Source: Aquirhabdus sp. (GTDB lineage: Bacteria; Pseudomonadota; Gammaproteobacteria; Pseudomonadales; Moraxellaceae). Taken from it: a DNA stretch of 15,649 bases. The notes under the pieces are model-generated. The model saw nothing but the letters and a program-made list of their open reading frames with translations. It ran no database searches and was not told the origin of the DNA. Shown in pieces: positions 7,512 through 14,557 of the stretch. The stretch lies in contig JASLEL010000306.1 in assembly GCA_030151145.1 (NCBI GenBank), positions 1 to 15,649 of the forward strand. Direction: 5' to 3'. The first letter of the stretch is position 1. Every line of letters starts with the position of its first letter. Made by a program: the position numbers and the translations under genes.

Positions 7512-7541
7512 ATAAAAATAAACGGTCAATATTCTTGTCAA
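7512..7541 (-). promoter_or_regulatory. Promoter candidate for kdpD
   Basis: On the - strand there is a perfect -35 TTGACA (7536-7541), with TTTTAT (7512-7517) 18 bases downstream, in a very AT-rich stretch. Transcription would begin close to the kdpD start, leaving a leader of roughly 10-15 bases. This would allow kdpD to be made independently of the induced kdpFABC transcript. Confidence 0.5.
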
Positions 7542-7787
7542 GCGAGCTTGCTACACGATGCAAATTGGCCAGAACGTGACTTAGGCGCAACGGGCCTCAT
7601 CTCATCCTGCGCAACTTGACTCAAACCCACGCAGATCTGCTCTATCTCACTCCACTCTACTCCATTCTCCGCTAGACCAGAACACCACATCTTTCACAGG
7701 ATGGTTATCCATAGATTGAATCCTGTACAGACCAAAAATGAAGATGCCGACCCGGAATCATCCGAGCCAGCACAAGTTACATGTAAC
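7542..7787 (-). other. Rest of the kdpC-kdpD spacer: palindromes, purine tract, tiny ORF
   Basis: The spacer between kdpC and kdpD is unusually long for genes of one operon. It holds a perfect 14-base palindrome AGTTACATGTAACT (7775-7788, touching the kdpC stop codon), a 10-base palindrome GCAGATCTGC (7631-7640), and a strand-biased tract (7641-7670) that is purine-rich in the mRNA sense. A 21-codon reading frame (7647-7712, - strand) has AGGA eight bases before its ATG; I do not call it a gene. No clear intrinsic terminator was found. Confidence 0.5.
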
Positions 7788-8405
7788 TCAAGAGTGCGCG
7801 GCCAATGCGGCATGCTTTGCCAGTGGTGCAACCTGATCCAGATCCATATTCACCGCCAGCACATTGACACGCGGCTCACCAAACAGCCCGGCCTGACGGC
7901 CTTCGGTATGGGCCTGAATGATGGCCTGCACCTGCGGCAGCGGCAGATTACGCAGACGTGCAATACGTGCGGCCTGATATCGTGCACCTGCCGGACTGAT
8001 TTCCGGGTCCAGACCACTGCCCGATGCGGTGACCAGATCAATCGGGACCACTGCGGTATTGGTCGGATCAACCTTCTGCAGTGCTGCGATACGATCCTGT
8101 ACAGCCTTGGCGAGATCCGGATTGGTTGGACCTAAGTTTGAGCCACCGGATGACTGCCCGTTATACGTGGTCGGTGTGGTGGCCGACGGACGACCCCACA
8201 GATAGCCCGGATCGGCGAACTGCTGACCGATCAGGCTGGAGCCGATGACCTTGCCATGCTGGGTGATCAGGCTGCCATTGGCTTGATCAGGCATCACCGT
8301 CTGACTCACACCCGTCACCAGGAACGGATAAGCCAGACCTGTGATCGCGGTCAGTACAACGAGCAGGCTTAACGCCGGACGAAAAGTACTGGTTAAACTG
8401 TTCAT
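7788..8405 (-). CDS. kdpC: K+-transporting ATPase subunit KdpC
   Basis: KdpC is the single-span inner-membrane subunit of the KdpFABC pump. It is thought to stabilise the complex and assist nucleotide binding or coupling with KdpB. It has 205 residues (E. coli 190). One N-terminal membrane helix (about 10-33, ALSLLVVLTAITGLAYPF) is followed by a soluble domain with the family motifs GSSLIGQQF, YLWGRPSAT, NLGPTNP, VPIDLVTASGSGLDPEISP and the Ala-rich AARIARLRN. The ATG has Shine-Dalgarno AGGA with a 7-base gap. It follows kdpB by 46 bases, and a perfect hairpin covers the kdpB stop. The TGA stop lies at the edge of a 14-base palindrome. Confidence 0.96.
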   Translation of the reverse strand: MNSLTSTFRPALSLLVVLTAITGLAYPFLVTGVSQTVMPDQANGSLITQHGKVIGSSLIGQQFADPGYLWGRPSATTPTTYNGQSSGGSNLGPTNPDLAKAVQDRIAALQKVDPTNTAVVPIDLVTASGSGLDPEISPAGARYQAARIARLRNLPLPQVQAIIQAHTEGRQAGLFGEPRVNVLAVNMDLDQVAPLAKHAALAAHS

Positions 8406-8436
8406 ATTTATATCCTCAAAAGACCAAAGGAGTAAA

Positions 8437-8456
8437 CTTAAGGCAACAGCCTTAAG
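8437..8456 (-). repeat. Perfect hairpin at the kdpB-kdpC junction
   Basis: Bases 8437-8444 (cttaaggc) and 8449-8456 (gccttaag) pair perfectly around a 4-base loop. The stem includes the kdpB stop codon (8452-8454). In the mRNA it is followed by TTTACTCC, too few U residues for a standard terminator. It could slow 3' exonucleases and so set kdpB/kdpC mRNA ratios; that is inference. Confidence 0.6.
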
Positions 8457-10617
8457 CCCAGCCCACCACGGTCAGCAACATATCGATCAGCTTGATGCCG
8501 ATGAAAGGCACAATGATGCCACCCAGACCATAGATGCCGAGGTTTCGACGTAAGAGCGATGCCGCACCGACCGGACGATAGGCCACGCCTTTTAAAGCCA
8601 GCGGAATCAGGGCAATAATCACCAAGGCATTGAAGATCACCGCCGACAGGATGGCACTGGCCGGGCTGGTCAGATGCATCACGTTCAGGGTGTTTAGAGC
8701 AGGGTATGTCGTGGCAAACGCCGCCGGGATGATGGCAAAGTACTTGGCCACGTCATTGGCAATACTGAAAGTCGTGAGCGAGCCACGGGTCATCAGCATT
8801 TGCTTGCCGGTCTCGACGATCTCGATCAGCTTGGTCGGATTAGAGTCGAGATCGACCATGTTGCCGGCTTCTTTGGCGGCCTGCGTGCCGGTATTCATCG
8901 CCACCGCCACATCGGCCTGTGCCAATGCGGGCGCATCGTTGGTGCCATCACCGGTCATGGCGACCAGCTTGCCCTCCTGCTGATACTGACGAATCCGCGC
9001 CAGCTTCTGCTCCGGAGTCGCCTCAGCCATGAAGTCATCTACACCCGCTTCGGCGGCAATGGCGGCTGCGGTCAGTGGGTTATCGCCCGTGATCATTACG
9101 GTCTGGATGCCCATCTTACGCAGTTCGGCAAAGCGCTCTTTGATGCCGCCTTTGACCACGTCTTTGAGCTCGACCACACCCAGTACGTTGCTGCCATCGG
9201 CGACGACCAGTGGCGTGCTGCCGCGACGACCGACATCTTCAGCCATCTGGCGCACAGGCTTAGGCATCGCACCGCCCAGTGCTTCGACATAGCGGGCAAT
9301 GGCATCCACAGCGCCTTTGCGCAGGGCTTGGCCCGGCATATCCACACCGCTCATGCGCGTCTGCGCCGTAAATGGCACAAACTCAGCCTGCAGCGACTGC
9401 AGATCACGCTCACGGATATTAAAGAACTGCTTGGCGAGGACCACGATACTCCGACCTTCAGGCGTCTCATCTGCAAGCGACGCGAGCTGCGCGACATCCG
9501 CCAGACGCTCCTGCGTCACACCGGGTGCCGGAAAGAATGCCGAGGCTTGGCGATTACCAAAGGTAATGGTCCCGGTCTTATCCAAGAGCAGCACATCGAC
9601 GTCACCCGCAGCCTCGACGGCACGACCGGACGTCGCGATCACATTGGCCTGCATCATACGGCTCATGCCAGCCACACCGATGGCGGACAAGAGACCACCG
9701 ATGGTGGTCGGAATCAAACACACCAGCAGCGCCACCAGTACGGTGATGCTGACCGGTGTACCCAAGTGATTGGCAAACACGGCAAATTGTGAGTATGGCA
9801 ACAGCGTCACCACGGCGAGTAGGAAGATCAGCGTCAGGGCGACCAAGAGAATCGTCAAGGCGATTTCATTCGGGGTCTTCTGCCGCTTGGCACTCTCAAC
9901 CATGGCAATCATACGGTCGAGGACACCTTCACCGGGGTTATTGCTCACACGCACCACCAGCCAGTCGGACAGCACGCGGGTACCACCGGTGACAGCGGAA
10001 AAGTCTCCACCGGCCTCACGGATCACGGGCGCGGACTCACCGGTAATGGCGGACTCATCGACCGAGGCCATGCCTTCCACGACATCACCGTCTGCCGGGA
10101 CGACTTCACCGACCTTGACGATGACGTAGTCACCTTTACGCAAGGTCGTCGCAGCCACGTGTGTGGGGGTCTCCTCTTTGTCCTGACGTTCCAGCTTATT
10201 CGCCATCACATCCTGACGTGCGCTTCTGAGGCTGGCAGCCTGCGCCTTGCTGCGACCTTCGGCCAATGCCTCAGCAAAGTTGGCAAACAGCACGGTAAAC
10301 CACAGCCAAAGCGTGATATTGAGAATAAAACCAAACGATTCAGTACCAGCAACCGGATGGATCAGAGCCTGCACGGCCAGTACTGTGGTCAAAAGGCTAC
10401 CGATATAAACCACAAACATCACCGGATTGCGGAACTGAATCCGCGGGTCCAGTTTGGCAAAGGTACTGATCAAGGCAGGCTTGAGCAGTGCTTTATCAAA
10501 CAGACTGCGGGTCGGATGATGCGGGGCCAGATGCTGGTGACGACCATATGGATCGACATCTGATTTCACAATCCCAGACTCTGACGAAGCGTTTGTAGAT
10601 GAATGTAACGAACTCAT
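8452..10617 (-). CDS. kdpB: K+-transporting ATPase, ATP-binding subunit KdpB
   Basis: KdpB is the P-type (IA) ATPase that energises K+ uptake in KdpFABC at the inner membrane. It has 721 residues (E. coli 682). Motifs seen: FRNPVMF at about 62-68, WLWFTVLFANFAEALAEGR, actuator TGES (192-195), LLVCLIPTTIGGLLSAIGVAGM, phosphorylated Asp346 in DKTGT, FTAQTRMSG and KGAVDAI in the nucleotide domain, TGDN (510-513), GDGTNDAPALAQADVAVAMN (556-575), and the typical C-terminal membrane region. All catalytic residues are present. The ATG has a strong Shine-Dalgarno, AGGAG with a 7-base gap, which supports a real N-terminal extension of about 30-35 residues relative to E. coli, with a His-rich part (GRHQHLAPHHP). 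It follows kdpA by 27 bases. Confidence 0.98.
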   Translation of the reverse strand: MSSLHSSTNASSESGIVKSDVDPYGRHQHLAPHHPTRSLFDKALLKPALISTFAKLDPRIQFRNPVMFVVYIGSLLTTVLAVQALIHPVAGTESFGFILNITLWLWFTVLFANFAEALAEGRSKAQAASLRSARQDVMANKLERQDKEETPTHVAATTLRKGDYVIVKVGEVVPADGDVVEGMASVDESAITGESAPVIREAGGDFSAVTGGTRVLSDWLVVRVSNNPGEGVLDRMIAMVESAKRQKTPNEIALTILLVALTLIFLLAVVTLLPYSQFAVFANHLGTPVSITVLVALLVCLIPTTIGGLLSAIGVAGMSRMMQANVIATSGRAVEAAGDVDVLLLDKTGTITFGNRQASAFFPAPGVTQERLADVAQLASLADETPEGRSIVVLAKQFFNIRERDLQSLQAEFVPFTAQTRMSGVDMPGQALRKGAVDAIARYVEALGGAMPKPVRQMAEDVGRRGSTPLVVADGSNVLGVVELKDVVKGGIKERFAELRKMGIQTVMITGDNPLTAAAIAAEAGVDDFMAEATPEQKLARIRQYQQEGKLVAMTGDGTNDAPALAQADVAVAMNTGTQAAKEAGNMVDLDSNPTKLIEIVETGKQMLMTRGSLTTFSIANDVAKYFAIIPAAFATTYPALNTLNVMHLTSPASAILSAVIFNALVIIALIPLALKGVAYRPVGAASLLRRNLGIYGLGGIIVPFIGIKLIDMLLTVVGWA

Positions 10618-10644
10618 GAATAATCTCCTGTGATCATCGGACCG

Positions 10645-12381
10645 TTAATGACCGGACGCGCCAAGCAACATCTGGATGTGCTCCACGATCGGGCCCAACG
10701 CCAGCGCGGGGATATAGGTCAGCGCACCGACCAGCACCACCGTCCCGACGATCAACCAGACAAACAGCAACGTATGGGTAGGCAGCGTGCCTGAGGTCAC
10801 GGCAAGGCGTGGCTTGGCAGCCAAGGAGCCTGCCAGTGCCAGCACAGGCAGAATCATGCCGAAGCGGCCAAAGAACATCGCAACCGACAGGCTTAAGTTA
10901 TAGAACAGCGTATTGGCAGACAGACCGGCAAAGGCACTGCCGTTATTGTTGGCGGCCGAGCTGTAGGCATAGAGAATCTCACTGAAGCCATGCGCATGCG
11001 GATTGGCGATACCCGCACGACCCGCATCGGTCATGACAGCCACGGCAGTGCCGACCAGCACCAGCAGCGGGGTGATCAGCATACCGATGACGACCATTTT
11101 CATATCAAAGGCTTCGATCTTCTTGCCCAGATACTCAGGCGTACGACCGATCATGAGACCTGCGACGAAGACCGCGAGCAGTGCATACAGCAGCATGCCG
11201 TATAACCCTGAGCCGACACCGCCAAAGATCACCTCACCCAACTGGATCAGGAGCATCGGCATCATGCCGCCGAGCGGGGTAAAGGAATCATGCATCCCAT
11301 CTACCGCACCACAGGATGCGGCCGTCGTAATCACGGCAAACAACGACGTGGACACCACGCCAAAGCGGGTTTCCTTGCCTTCCATATTGCCACCGGCCTG
11401 CAGGGCTGAAGCCACTTGGTCGGTATGGGTAAAGAGTGGATTACCGGCCTGCTCAGCACCGACGGTGATGGCAAAGGCGGCGACAAACATGATGGTCATG
11501 GCGGCAATCAATACCCCGCCCTGACGCATATCACCACTCATGCGACCCAAGCTAAAACACAGCGCCGCCGGAATCAGGAAGATCGCCAGCATATGCACGA
11601 AATTGGTCAGTGGCGTGGGGTTTTCAAACGGATGCGCAGCATTGGCGTTAAAAAAGCCACCGCCATTGGTGCCCAGCATCATGATCGACTCTTGGGAGGC
11701 CACCGGGCCCATTGCCAGATGCTGTGCACCGCCCTGCAGCGTGGTCACAGCCACATCAGGCGAGAAGTTCTGGATCACACCCTGACCGACAAAAATCATG
11801 GCAATGACGAATGCAATCGGCAGCAGCACATAGATCGTACCTCGCCACAGATCCACCCAGGCATTGCCCAGAAACTGGGTCGAGCGGCGCACAAGACCGC
11901 GTAGCAATGCAAAAATCACCGCAAGACCGGTCGCCGCCGACAGGAAATTCTGTACCGTCAGTGCCGTCATCTGGGTCAGATGACTCATGGTGCTCTCACC
12001 ACCATAGCCCTGCCAATCGGTATTGGTGACAAAGCTCACAGCAGTATTCAGTGCCGAATCCCATGTCGGCGCACCGAAACCTTGCGGGTTCAACGGCAGA
12101 TGGCCTTGCAGCATCTGAATGGCAAAGACAGCCGCGATACCCAACAGATTAAAGACCATGATCGCCAGCGCATAGCCCAGCCAGTTCATCTGCTGATAGG
12201 CGCCCGCCTGTTCGGCGTCTTTTTTAACCCCGATCAACCCCAATACTCGCTGCTCGATACGCTGCAGTCCGCGCGGTCCCCCTTGCTAAAAAATATAGAC
12301 CAGATAACGGCCCAAGGGCTGCGCCAGCATCAGCAGCACCACCAAGTAAAGGACTATCTGTCCCAAGGCTTGAATGTTCAT
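10645..12381 (-). pseudogene. kdpA: K+-transporting ATPase subunit KdpA, interrupted by in-frame TAG at codon 32
   Basis: KdpA is the channel-like K+-binding subunit of KdpFABC. The ATG at 12379-12381 directly follows the kdpF stop codon and has AGAGG eight bases upstream inside kdpF. It reads MNIQALGQIVLYLVVLLMLA, a typical KdpA N-terminal helix, then ..YIF, then TAG (12286-12288), then QGGPRGLQRIEQ and on through a normal KdpA in the same frame. Downstream the K+-filter motifs are intact: TNTDWQ, GTNGGGFFN, TTAASCGAV and NNNGSAFAG. So 577 residues plus one amber codon remain, against 557 in E. coli, with no other lesion. A stretch open from TTG 12243 gives 532 residues but lacks the first helix, so that TTG is unlikely to be the native start. 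It may be a recent nonsense mutation, a base-call error (for example CAG or GAG read as TAG) or readthrough. Family assignment is certain; functionality is open. Confidence 0.9.
12286..12288 (-). other. In-frame amber codon inside kdpA
   Basis: The + strand cta at 12286-12288 reads TAG on the - strand. It is exactly 31 codons after the kdpA ATG (12381) and 15 codons before TTG 12243. The 31-codon first part is one hydrophobic helix about the size of KdpF. Directly after the TAG an AAGGGGG (12278-12284) looks like a Shine-Dalgarno, but no ATG, GTG or TTG in frame sits at normal distance (a CTG lies 10 bases away). Confidence 0.95.
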
Positions 12382-12471
12382 TTAAAAGGCCTCTGGATAA
12401 ATCAGCACGTAAATCAAATAGATCAGTAATCCCAGAGCCATGATACCGGCTAGGATATAGGTGTAATCCAC
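12382..12471 (-). CDS. kdpF: KDP complex small subunit KdpF, 29 residues
   Basis: KdpF is a single-helix membrane peptide that stabilises KdpFABC. The frame starts with GTG (12469-12471), reads (M)DYTYILAGIMALGLLIYL and continues to the family hallmark end PEAF (E. coli KdpF ends in NAEAF); length is the same as E. coli KdpF. Shine-Dalgarno AGGAG lies 7 bases before the GTG. The TAA stop abuts the kdpA ATG with no gap, which suggests translational coupling. It is the first gene of the kdp operon. Confidence 0.92.
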   Translation of the reverse strand: MDYTYILAGIMALGLLIYLIYVLIYPEAF

Positions 12472-12499
12472 GGAATCTCTCCTCTTGCGGTACAACACC

Positions 12500-12524
12500 G
12501 ATGCGCAGACAAATTCCGCGCATC
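12500..12524 (-). promoter_or_regulatory. Stem-loop in the kdpF leader
   Basis: GATGCGC and GCGCATC (12500-12506 and 12518-12524) form a perfect 7-bp stem with an 11-base loop in the predicted 5' leader, starting a few bases after the predicted transcription start and ending about 28 bases before kdpF. There is no U-tract. It may be a leader structure or a protein-binding dyad; the role is unknown. Confidence 0.45.
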
Positions 12525-12537
12525 TTTAGACAGTGTC

Positions 12538-12602
12538 AGCATAGAAAAATCAGTATCAAGAGCGTGTAGAAAGGGCTAAAGAGGATATAAAAAAGCTGTA
12601 AA
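12538..12602 (-). promoter_or_regulatory. Candidate kdpFABC promoter with KdpE box
   Basis: On the - strand TTTACA-GCTTT-TTTATA (12586-12602) is a T-rich direct repeat with an 11-base period. The E. coli KdpE operator, as I recall it, has the same pair of elements in the opposite order with the same spacing. A -10 candidate TATGCT (12538-12543) lies downstream with a poor -35 17 bases before it, as expected for an activator-dependent promoter, so the box sits upstream of the -35. The leader to kdpF would be about 60 bases. Confidence 0.5.
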
Positions 12603-12686
12603 GACACCCGATGACTGACAGATCTGTGATCCTCGGCTGGTTTTTGCCGTCGGTGATCCGAATCTCATGGTGGGGACTGGAAATAT

Positions 12687-12695
12687 TGCTATACT
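12687..12695 (+). promoter_or_regulatory. Extended -10 promoter for scpA
   Basis: TGCTATACT fits TGnTATAnT closely. The -35 area is poor. Transcription would start near 12702 and give a leader of about 74 bases before scpA, which itself lacks a clear Shine-Dalgarno. Confidence 0.5.
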
Positions 12696-12775
12696 GTGAC
12701 GGCATTGCGATGGCTGCCCGTGACGGGTCTTCCGCATTGCCCTATCCGACTTTCCCCATGCGCCTGACGTGATCC

Positions 12776-13675
12776 ATGACATCGACCAGTTCAGCCGACA
12801 GCCTTGATGATGTGACTGTTGAAACGGTTCCTGAGACTTCGCTTGAGACCGTAGACATTGATTCCGCATCGTCTGTCGAATCTCAGCCGCTGGCCCGCGT
12901 CAACGATGAATGGTTCTCCGAATTTCCTGACGATCTCTATGTGCCGCCCGAAGCCTTCGCCATCCTGCTGGAGCGCTTTGAAGGTCCACTCGACTTCCTC
13001 TTGTATCTTGTAAAAAAAAACGGCCTCGATCTGGTCAAACTCGACATCGCCCCGATTGCCTCACAATACTTAAGCTACATCGGCCTCATGCAGCAGTTGG
13101 ATATTGAGCTGGCTGGCGACTATCTGGTGATGGCGGCACTGCTCGCCGACCTGAAATCGCGCCTGCTGCTGCCTGCACCCAAAGCAGCCACCATCGAAGA
13201 TGACCCCCGGCATAACCTCATTGCCCGGCTTGAGGAATACGCCCGTATCAAGAGCGGTGCCGCAGGCTTAAATGCACACGAGATCGAAGGCCGCGATGTC
13301 TATGCCGTGACGGTCGGCGTTTCTCCCATCATCCACACTGAACTGATGCCTCAGGAAAAATTCGCCGCTGACCTCTTGCTCTCCGCCATGCAGGCGATCC
13401 TCAAGCGTCCGCCTGTGGTCGAGCATCGGATTTTGGCGGAGGAAGTCTCGCTGGAGGAGCGTATTCTGGCTGTGCGCGAGGTCTTGCAAGATGGCAGGTC
13501 CGTGCGCTTTGATCATCTGCTGGTCAAGAGGCAGGGCCGTATGGGGATTGTCGTGACTTTTATGGCGGTATTGGAGCTGATCAAGCAACGCGTGATCGAG
13601 ATTGTTGAGCCTGAGACCATGAGCAATGCCACCTCCGACATGCTGTATGTAAAAGGAGTGGATCATGCCGCATGA
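12776..13675 (+). CDS. scpA: Segregation and condensation protein A
   Basis: ScpA is the kleisin of the SMC-ScpAB condensin, which organises and segregates the nucleoid. The 299 residues contain the N-terminal kleisin motif FEGPLDFLLYLVKKNGLDL (68-86), then IAPIASQYL, the DYLVMAALLADLKSRLLLP block (about 119-137), a variable middle, and a C-terminal winged-helix region (LLVKRQGRMGIVVTFMAVLELIKQ). Residues 1-55 are an acidic Ser/Thr/Glu/Val-rich extension, probably disordered. I kept ATG 12776 because an in-frame stop lies just upstream (12770-12772) and no other ATG occurs before the conserved domain. No Shine-Dalgarno is visible there. The 3' end overlaps scpB by 11 bases. Confidence 0.95.
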   Translation: MTSTSSADSLDDVTVETVPETSLETVDIDSASSVESQPLARVNDEWFSEFPDDLYVPPEAFAILLERFEGPLDFLLYLVKKNGLDLVKLDIAPIASQYLSYIGLMQQLDIELAGDYLVMAALLADLKSRLLLPAPKAATIEDDPRHNLIARLEEYARIKSGAAGLNAHEIEGRDVYAVTVGVSPIIHTELMPQEKFAADLLLSAMQAILKRPPVVEHRILAEEVSLEERILAVREVLQDGRSVRFDHLLVKRQGRMGIVVTFMAVLELIKQRVIEIVEPETMSNATSDMLYVKGVDHAA

Positions 13676-14309
13676 TCAGACGCTCGTAGAGTTGCCGGAT
13701 GCCATTCAAGAGGCACACGTGCTGCGGCTGCTCGAAGCCGTGCTCTACGCCAGCGAGGCACCGGTATCGCTGCTCATGCTGCGTCAGGTGATCCACGATG
13801 AGTATGAGCTGCCTGCGCAAAATGGGATTAGCAACGCCCAGATGACCTCATGGTTACAAGAGCTCTCTGCCCGCCTGATGGACAGTGCGCTGGAGCTCTG
13901 TAAGACCGCCAGCGGCTATCGGATACAGGTACGCAGTGACTATGCGCATGTGATCCAGCGGCTATGGCCCGAGCGACCCAGCCGTCTGTCGCAGGCGTTG
14001 CTTGAGACCCTAAGCGTGATTGCATATCGACAGCCAGTCACGCGTGCCGATATCGAGCAGATACGCGGTGTGGCGGTTAACAGCCAGATCCTGCGCACGC
14101 TGTTTGAACGGCAATGGATCAGGGAGGATGGTTTCCGGCCAGTACCCGGCAGGCCAGCGCTCCTCGTGACCACCAAGACCTTTCTCGATGCCTTTGGACT
14201 GGGCTCGCTTGAGGAATTACCCGCCCTGAAAGAAGGCACTCTCACGACCCCAGACAGCCTCCCTCTGCCGCCTGCTGGGTCTTTAGGAGATCCGCCTTTG
14301 ACGATATAA
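13665..14309 (+). CDS. scpB: Segregation and condensation protein B
   Basis: ScpB binds ScpA and regulates the SMC ATPase complex on the chromosome. The 214 residues have two winged-helix domains: LLEAVLYASEAPVSL near the start, then SGYRIQVRSDYAHVIQ, then the very typical LSQALLETLSVIAYRQPVTR with IEQIRGV after it, and GRPALLVTTKTFLDAFGLGS. The C-terminal tail is Pro/Leu-rich and low complexity. The ATG overlaps the end of scpA and has Shine-Dalgarno AGGAG (13654-13658) inside scpA with a 6-base gap, so translation is probably coupled. Confidence 0.96.
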   Translation: MPHDQTLVELPDAIQEAHVLRLLEAVLYASEAPVSLLMLRQVIHDEYELPAQNGISNAQMTSWLQELSARLMDSALELCKTASGYRIQVRSDYAHVIQRLWPERPSRLSQALLETLSVIAYRQPVTRADIEQIRGVAVNSQILRTLFERQWIREDGFRPVPGRPALLVTTKTFLDAFGLGSLEELPALKEGTLTTPDSLPLPPAGSLGDPPLTI

Positions 14310-14557
14310 ACACCGAAAACTGTGATATGGATCAAATCGGCGAGTAAATGACGAACAAACGTCAGGGATTGTCTGGATTCAACAGCTTTCTGGTTAAAAA
14401 TTTGCTATGTTATTTTGCTATTGTCTGACCGAATTAAACCGAACAGTATCTTTCATGGCTCACAATAGTGACGATATCAGCGCTCCGGCACTGATGGACA
14501 ATCAAATCATGATGGATCTGCATATCTGACTTAAAAATGCGATTGGGGTTGTAACGA
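14310..14557 (+). promoter_or_regulatory. scpB-rluB gap with tandem -10-like repeats
   Basis: The 248-base gap is AT-rich. TTTGCTAT occurs twice (14401-14408 and 14414-14421), each creating an extended -10-like TGCTATnnT, so two rluB promoters 13 bases apart are possible. No good -35 or terminator for scpB was found; a short 5-bp hairpin TGACG/CGTCA (14349-14364) has no U-tract. A 24-codon frame (14455-14529) without Shine-Dalgarno precedes rluB; I do not call it a gene. Confidence 0.4.

Larger units (their letters stand above)
12472..12775. promoter_or_regulatory. Divergent kdpF / scpA control region
   Basis: This 304-base gap separates kdpF (-) from scpA (+) and contains no gene I can support. 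It holds the kdpF leader with a stem-loop, the candidate kdp promoter and KdpE box, a 10-base palindrome ACAGATCTGT (12618-12627), a direct repeat GTGATCC (12626-12632 and 12653-12659), and an extended -10 for scpA. The elements are listed separately. Confidence 0.7.

Noticed and set aside
8800..9792. 330-codon open frame on the + strand opposite kdpB
   Set aside because: Its composition (His, Arg and Gln rich) is the antisense shadow of kdpB codon bias; there is no start signal or domain.
10645..12243. kdpA as an intact 532-codon gene starting at TTG 12243
   Set aside because: No Shine-Dalgarno sits at proper distance, and a proper ATG with the family N-terminal helix, adjacent to kdpF, lies 46 codons upstream in the same frame. 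The TTG is only the first start-like codon after the amber.
12286..12300. Homopolymer indel (run of six A at 12288-12293) as the cause of the kdpA stop
   Set aside because: Both sides of the stop are in the same reading frame, so a single indel would break the downstream KdpA sequence. A base substitution explains it better.
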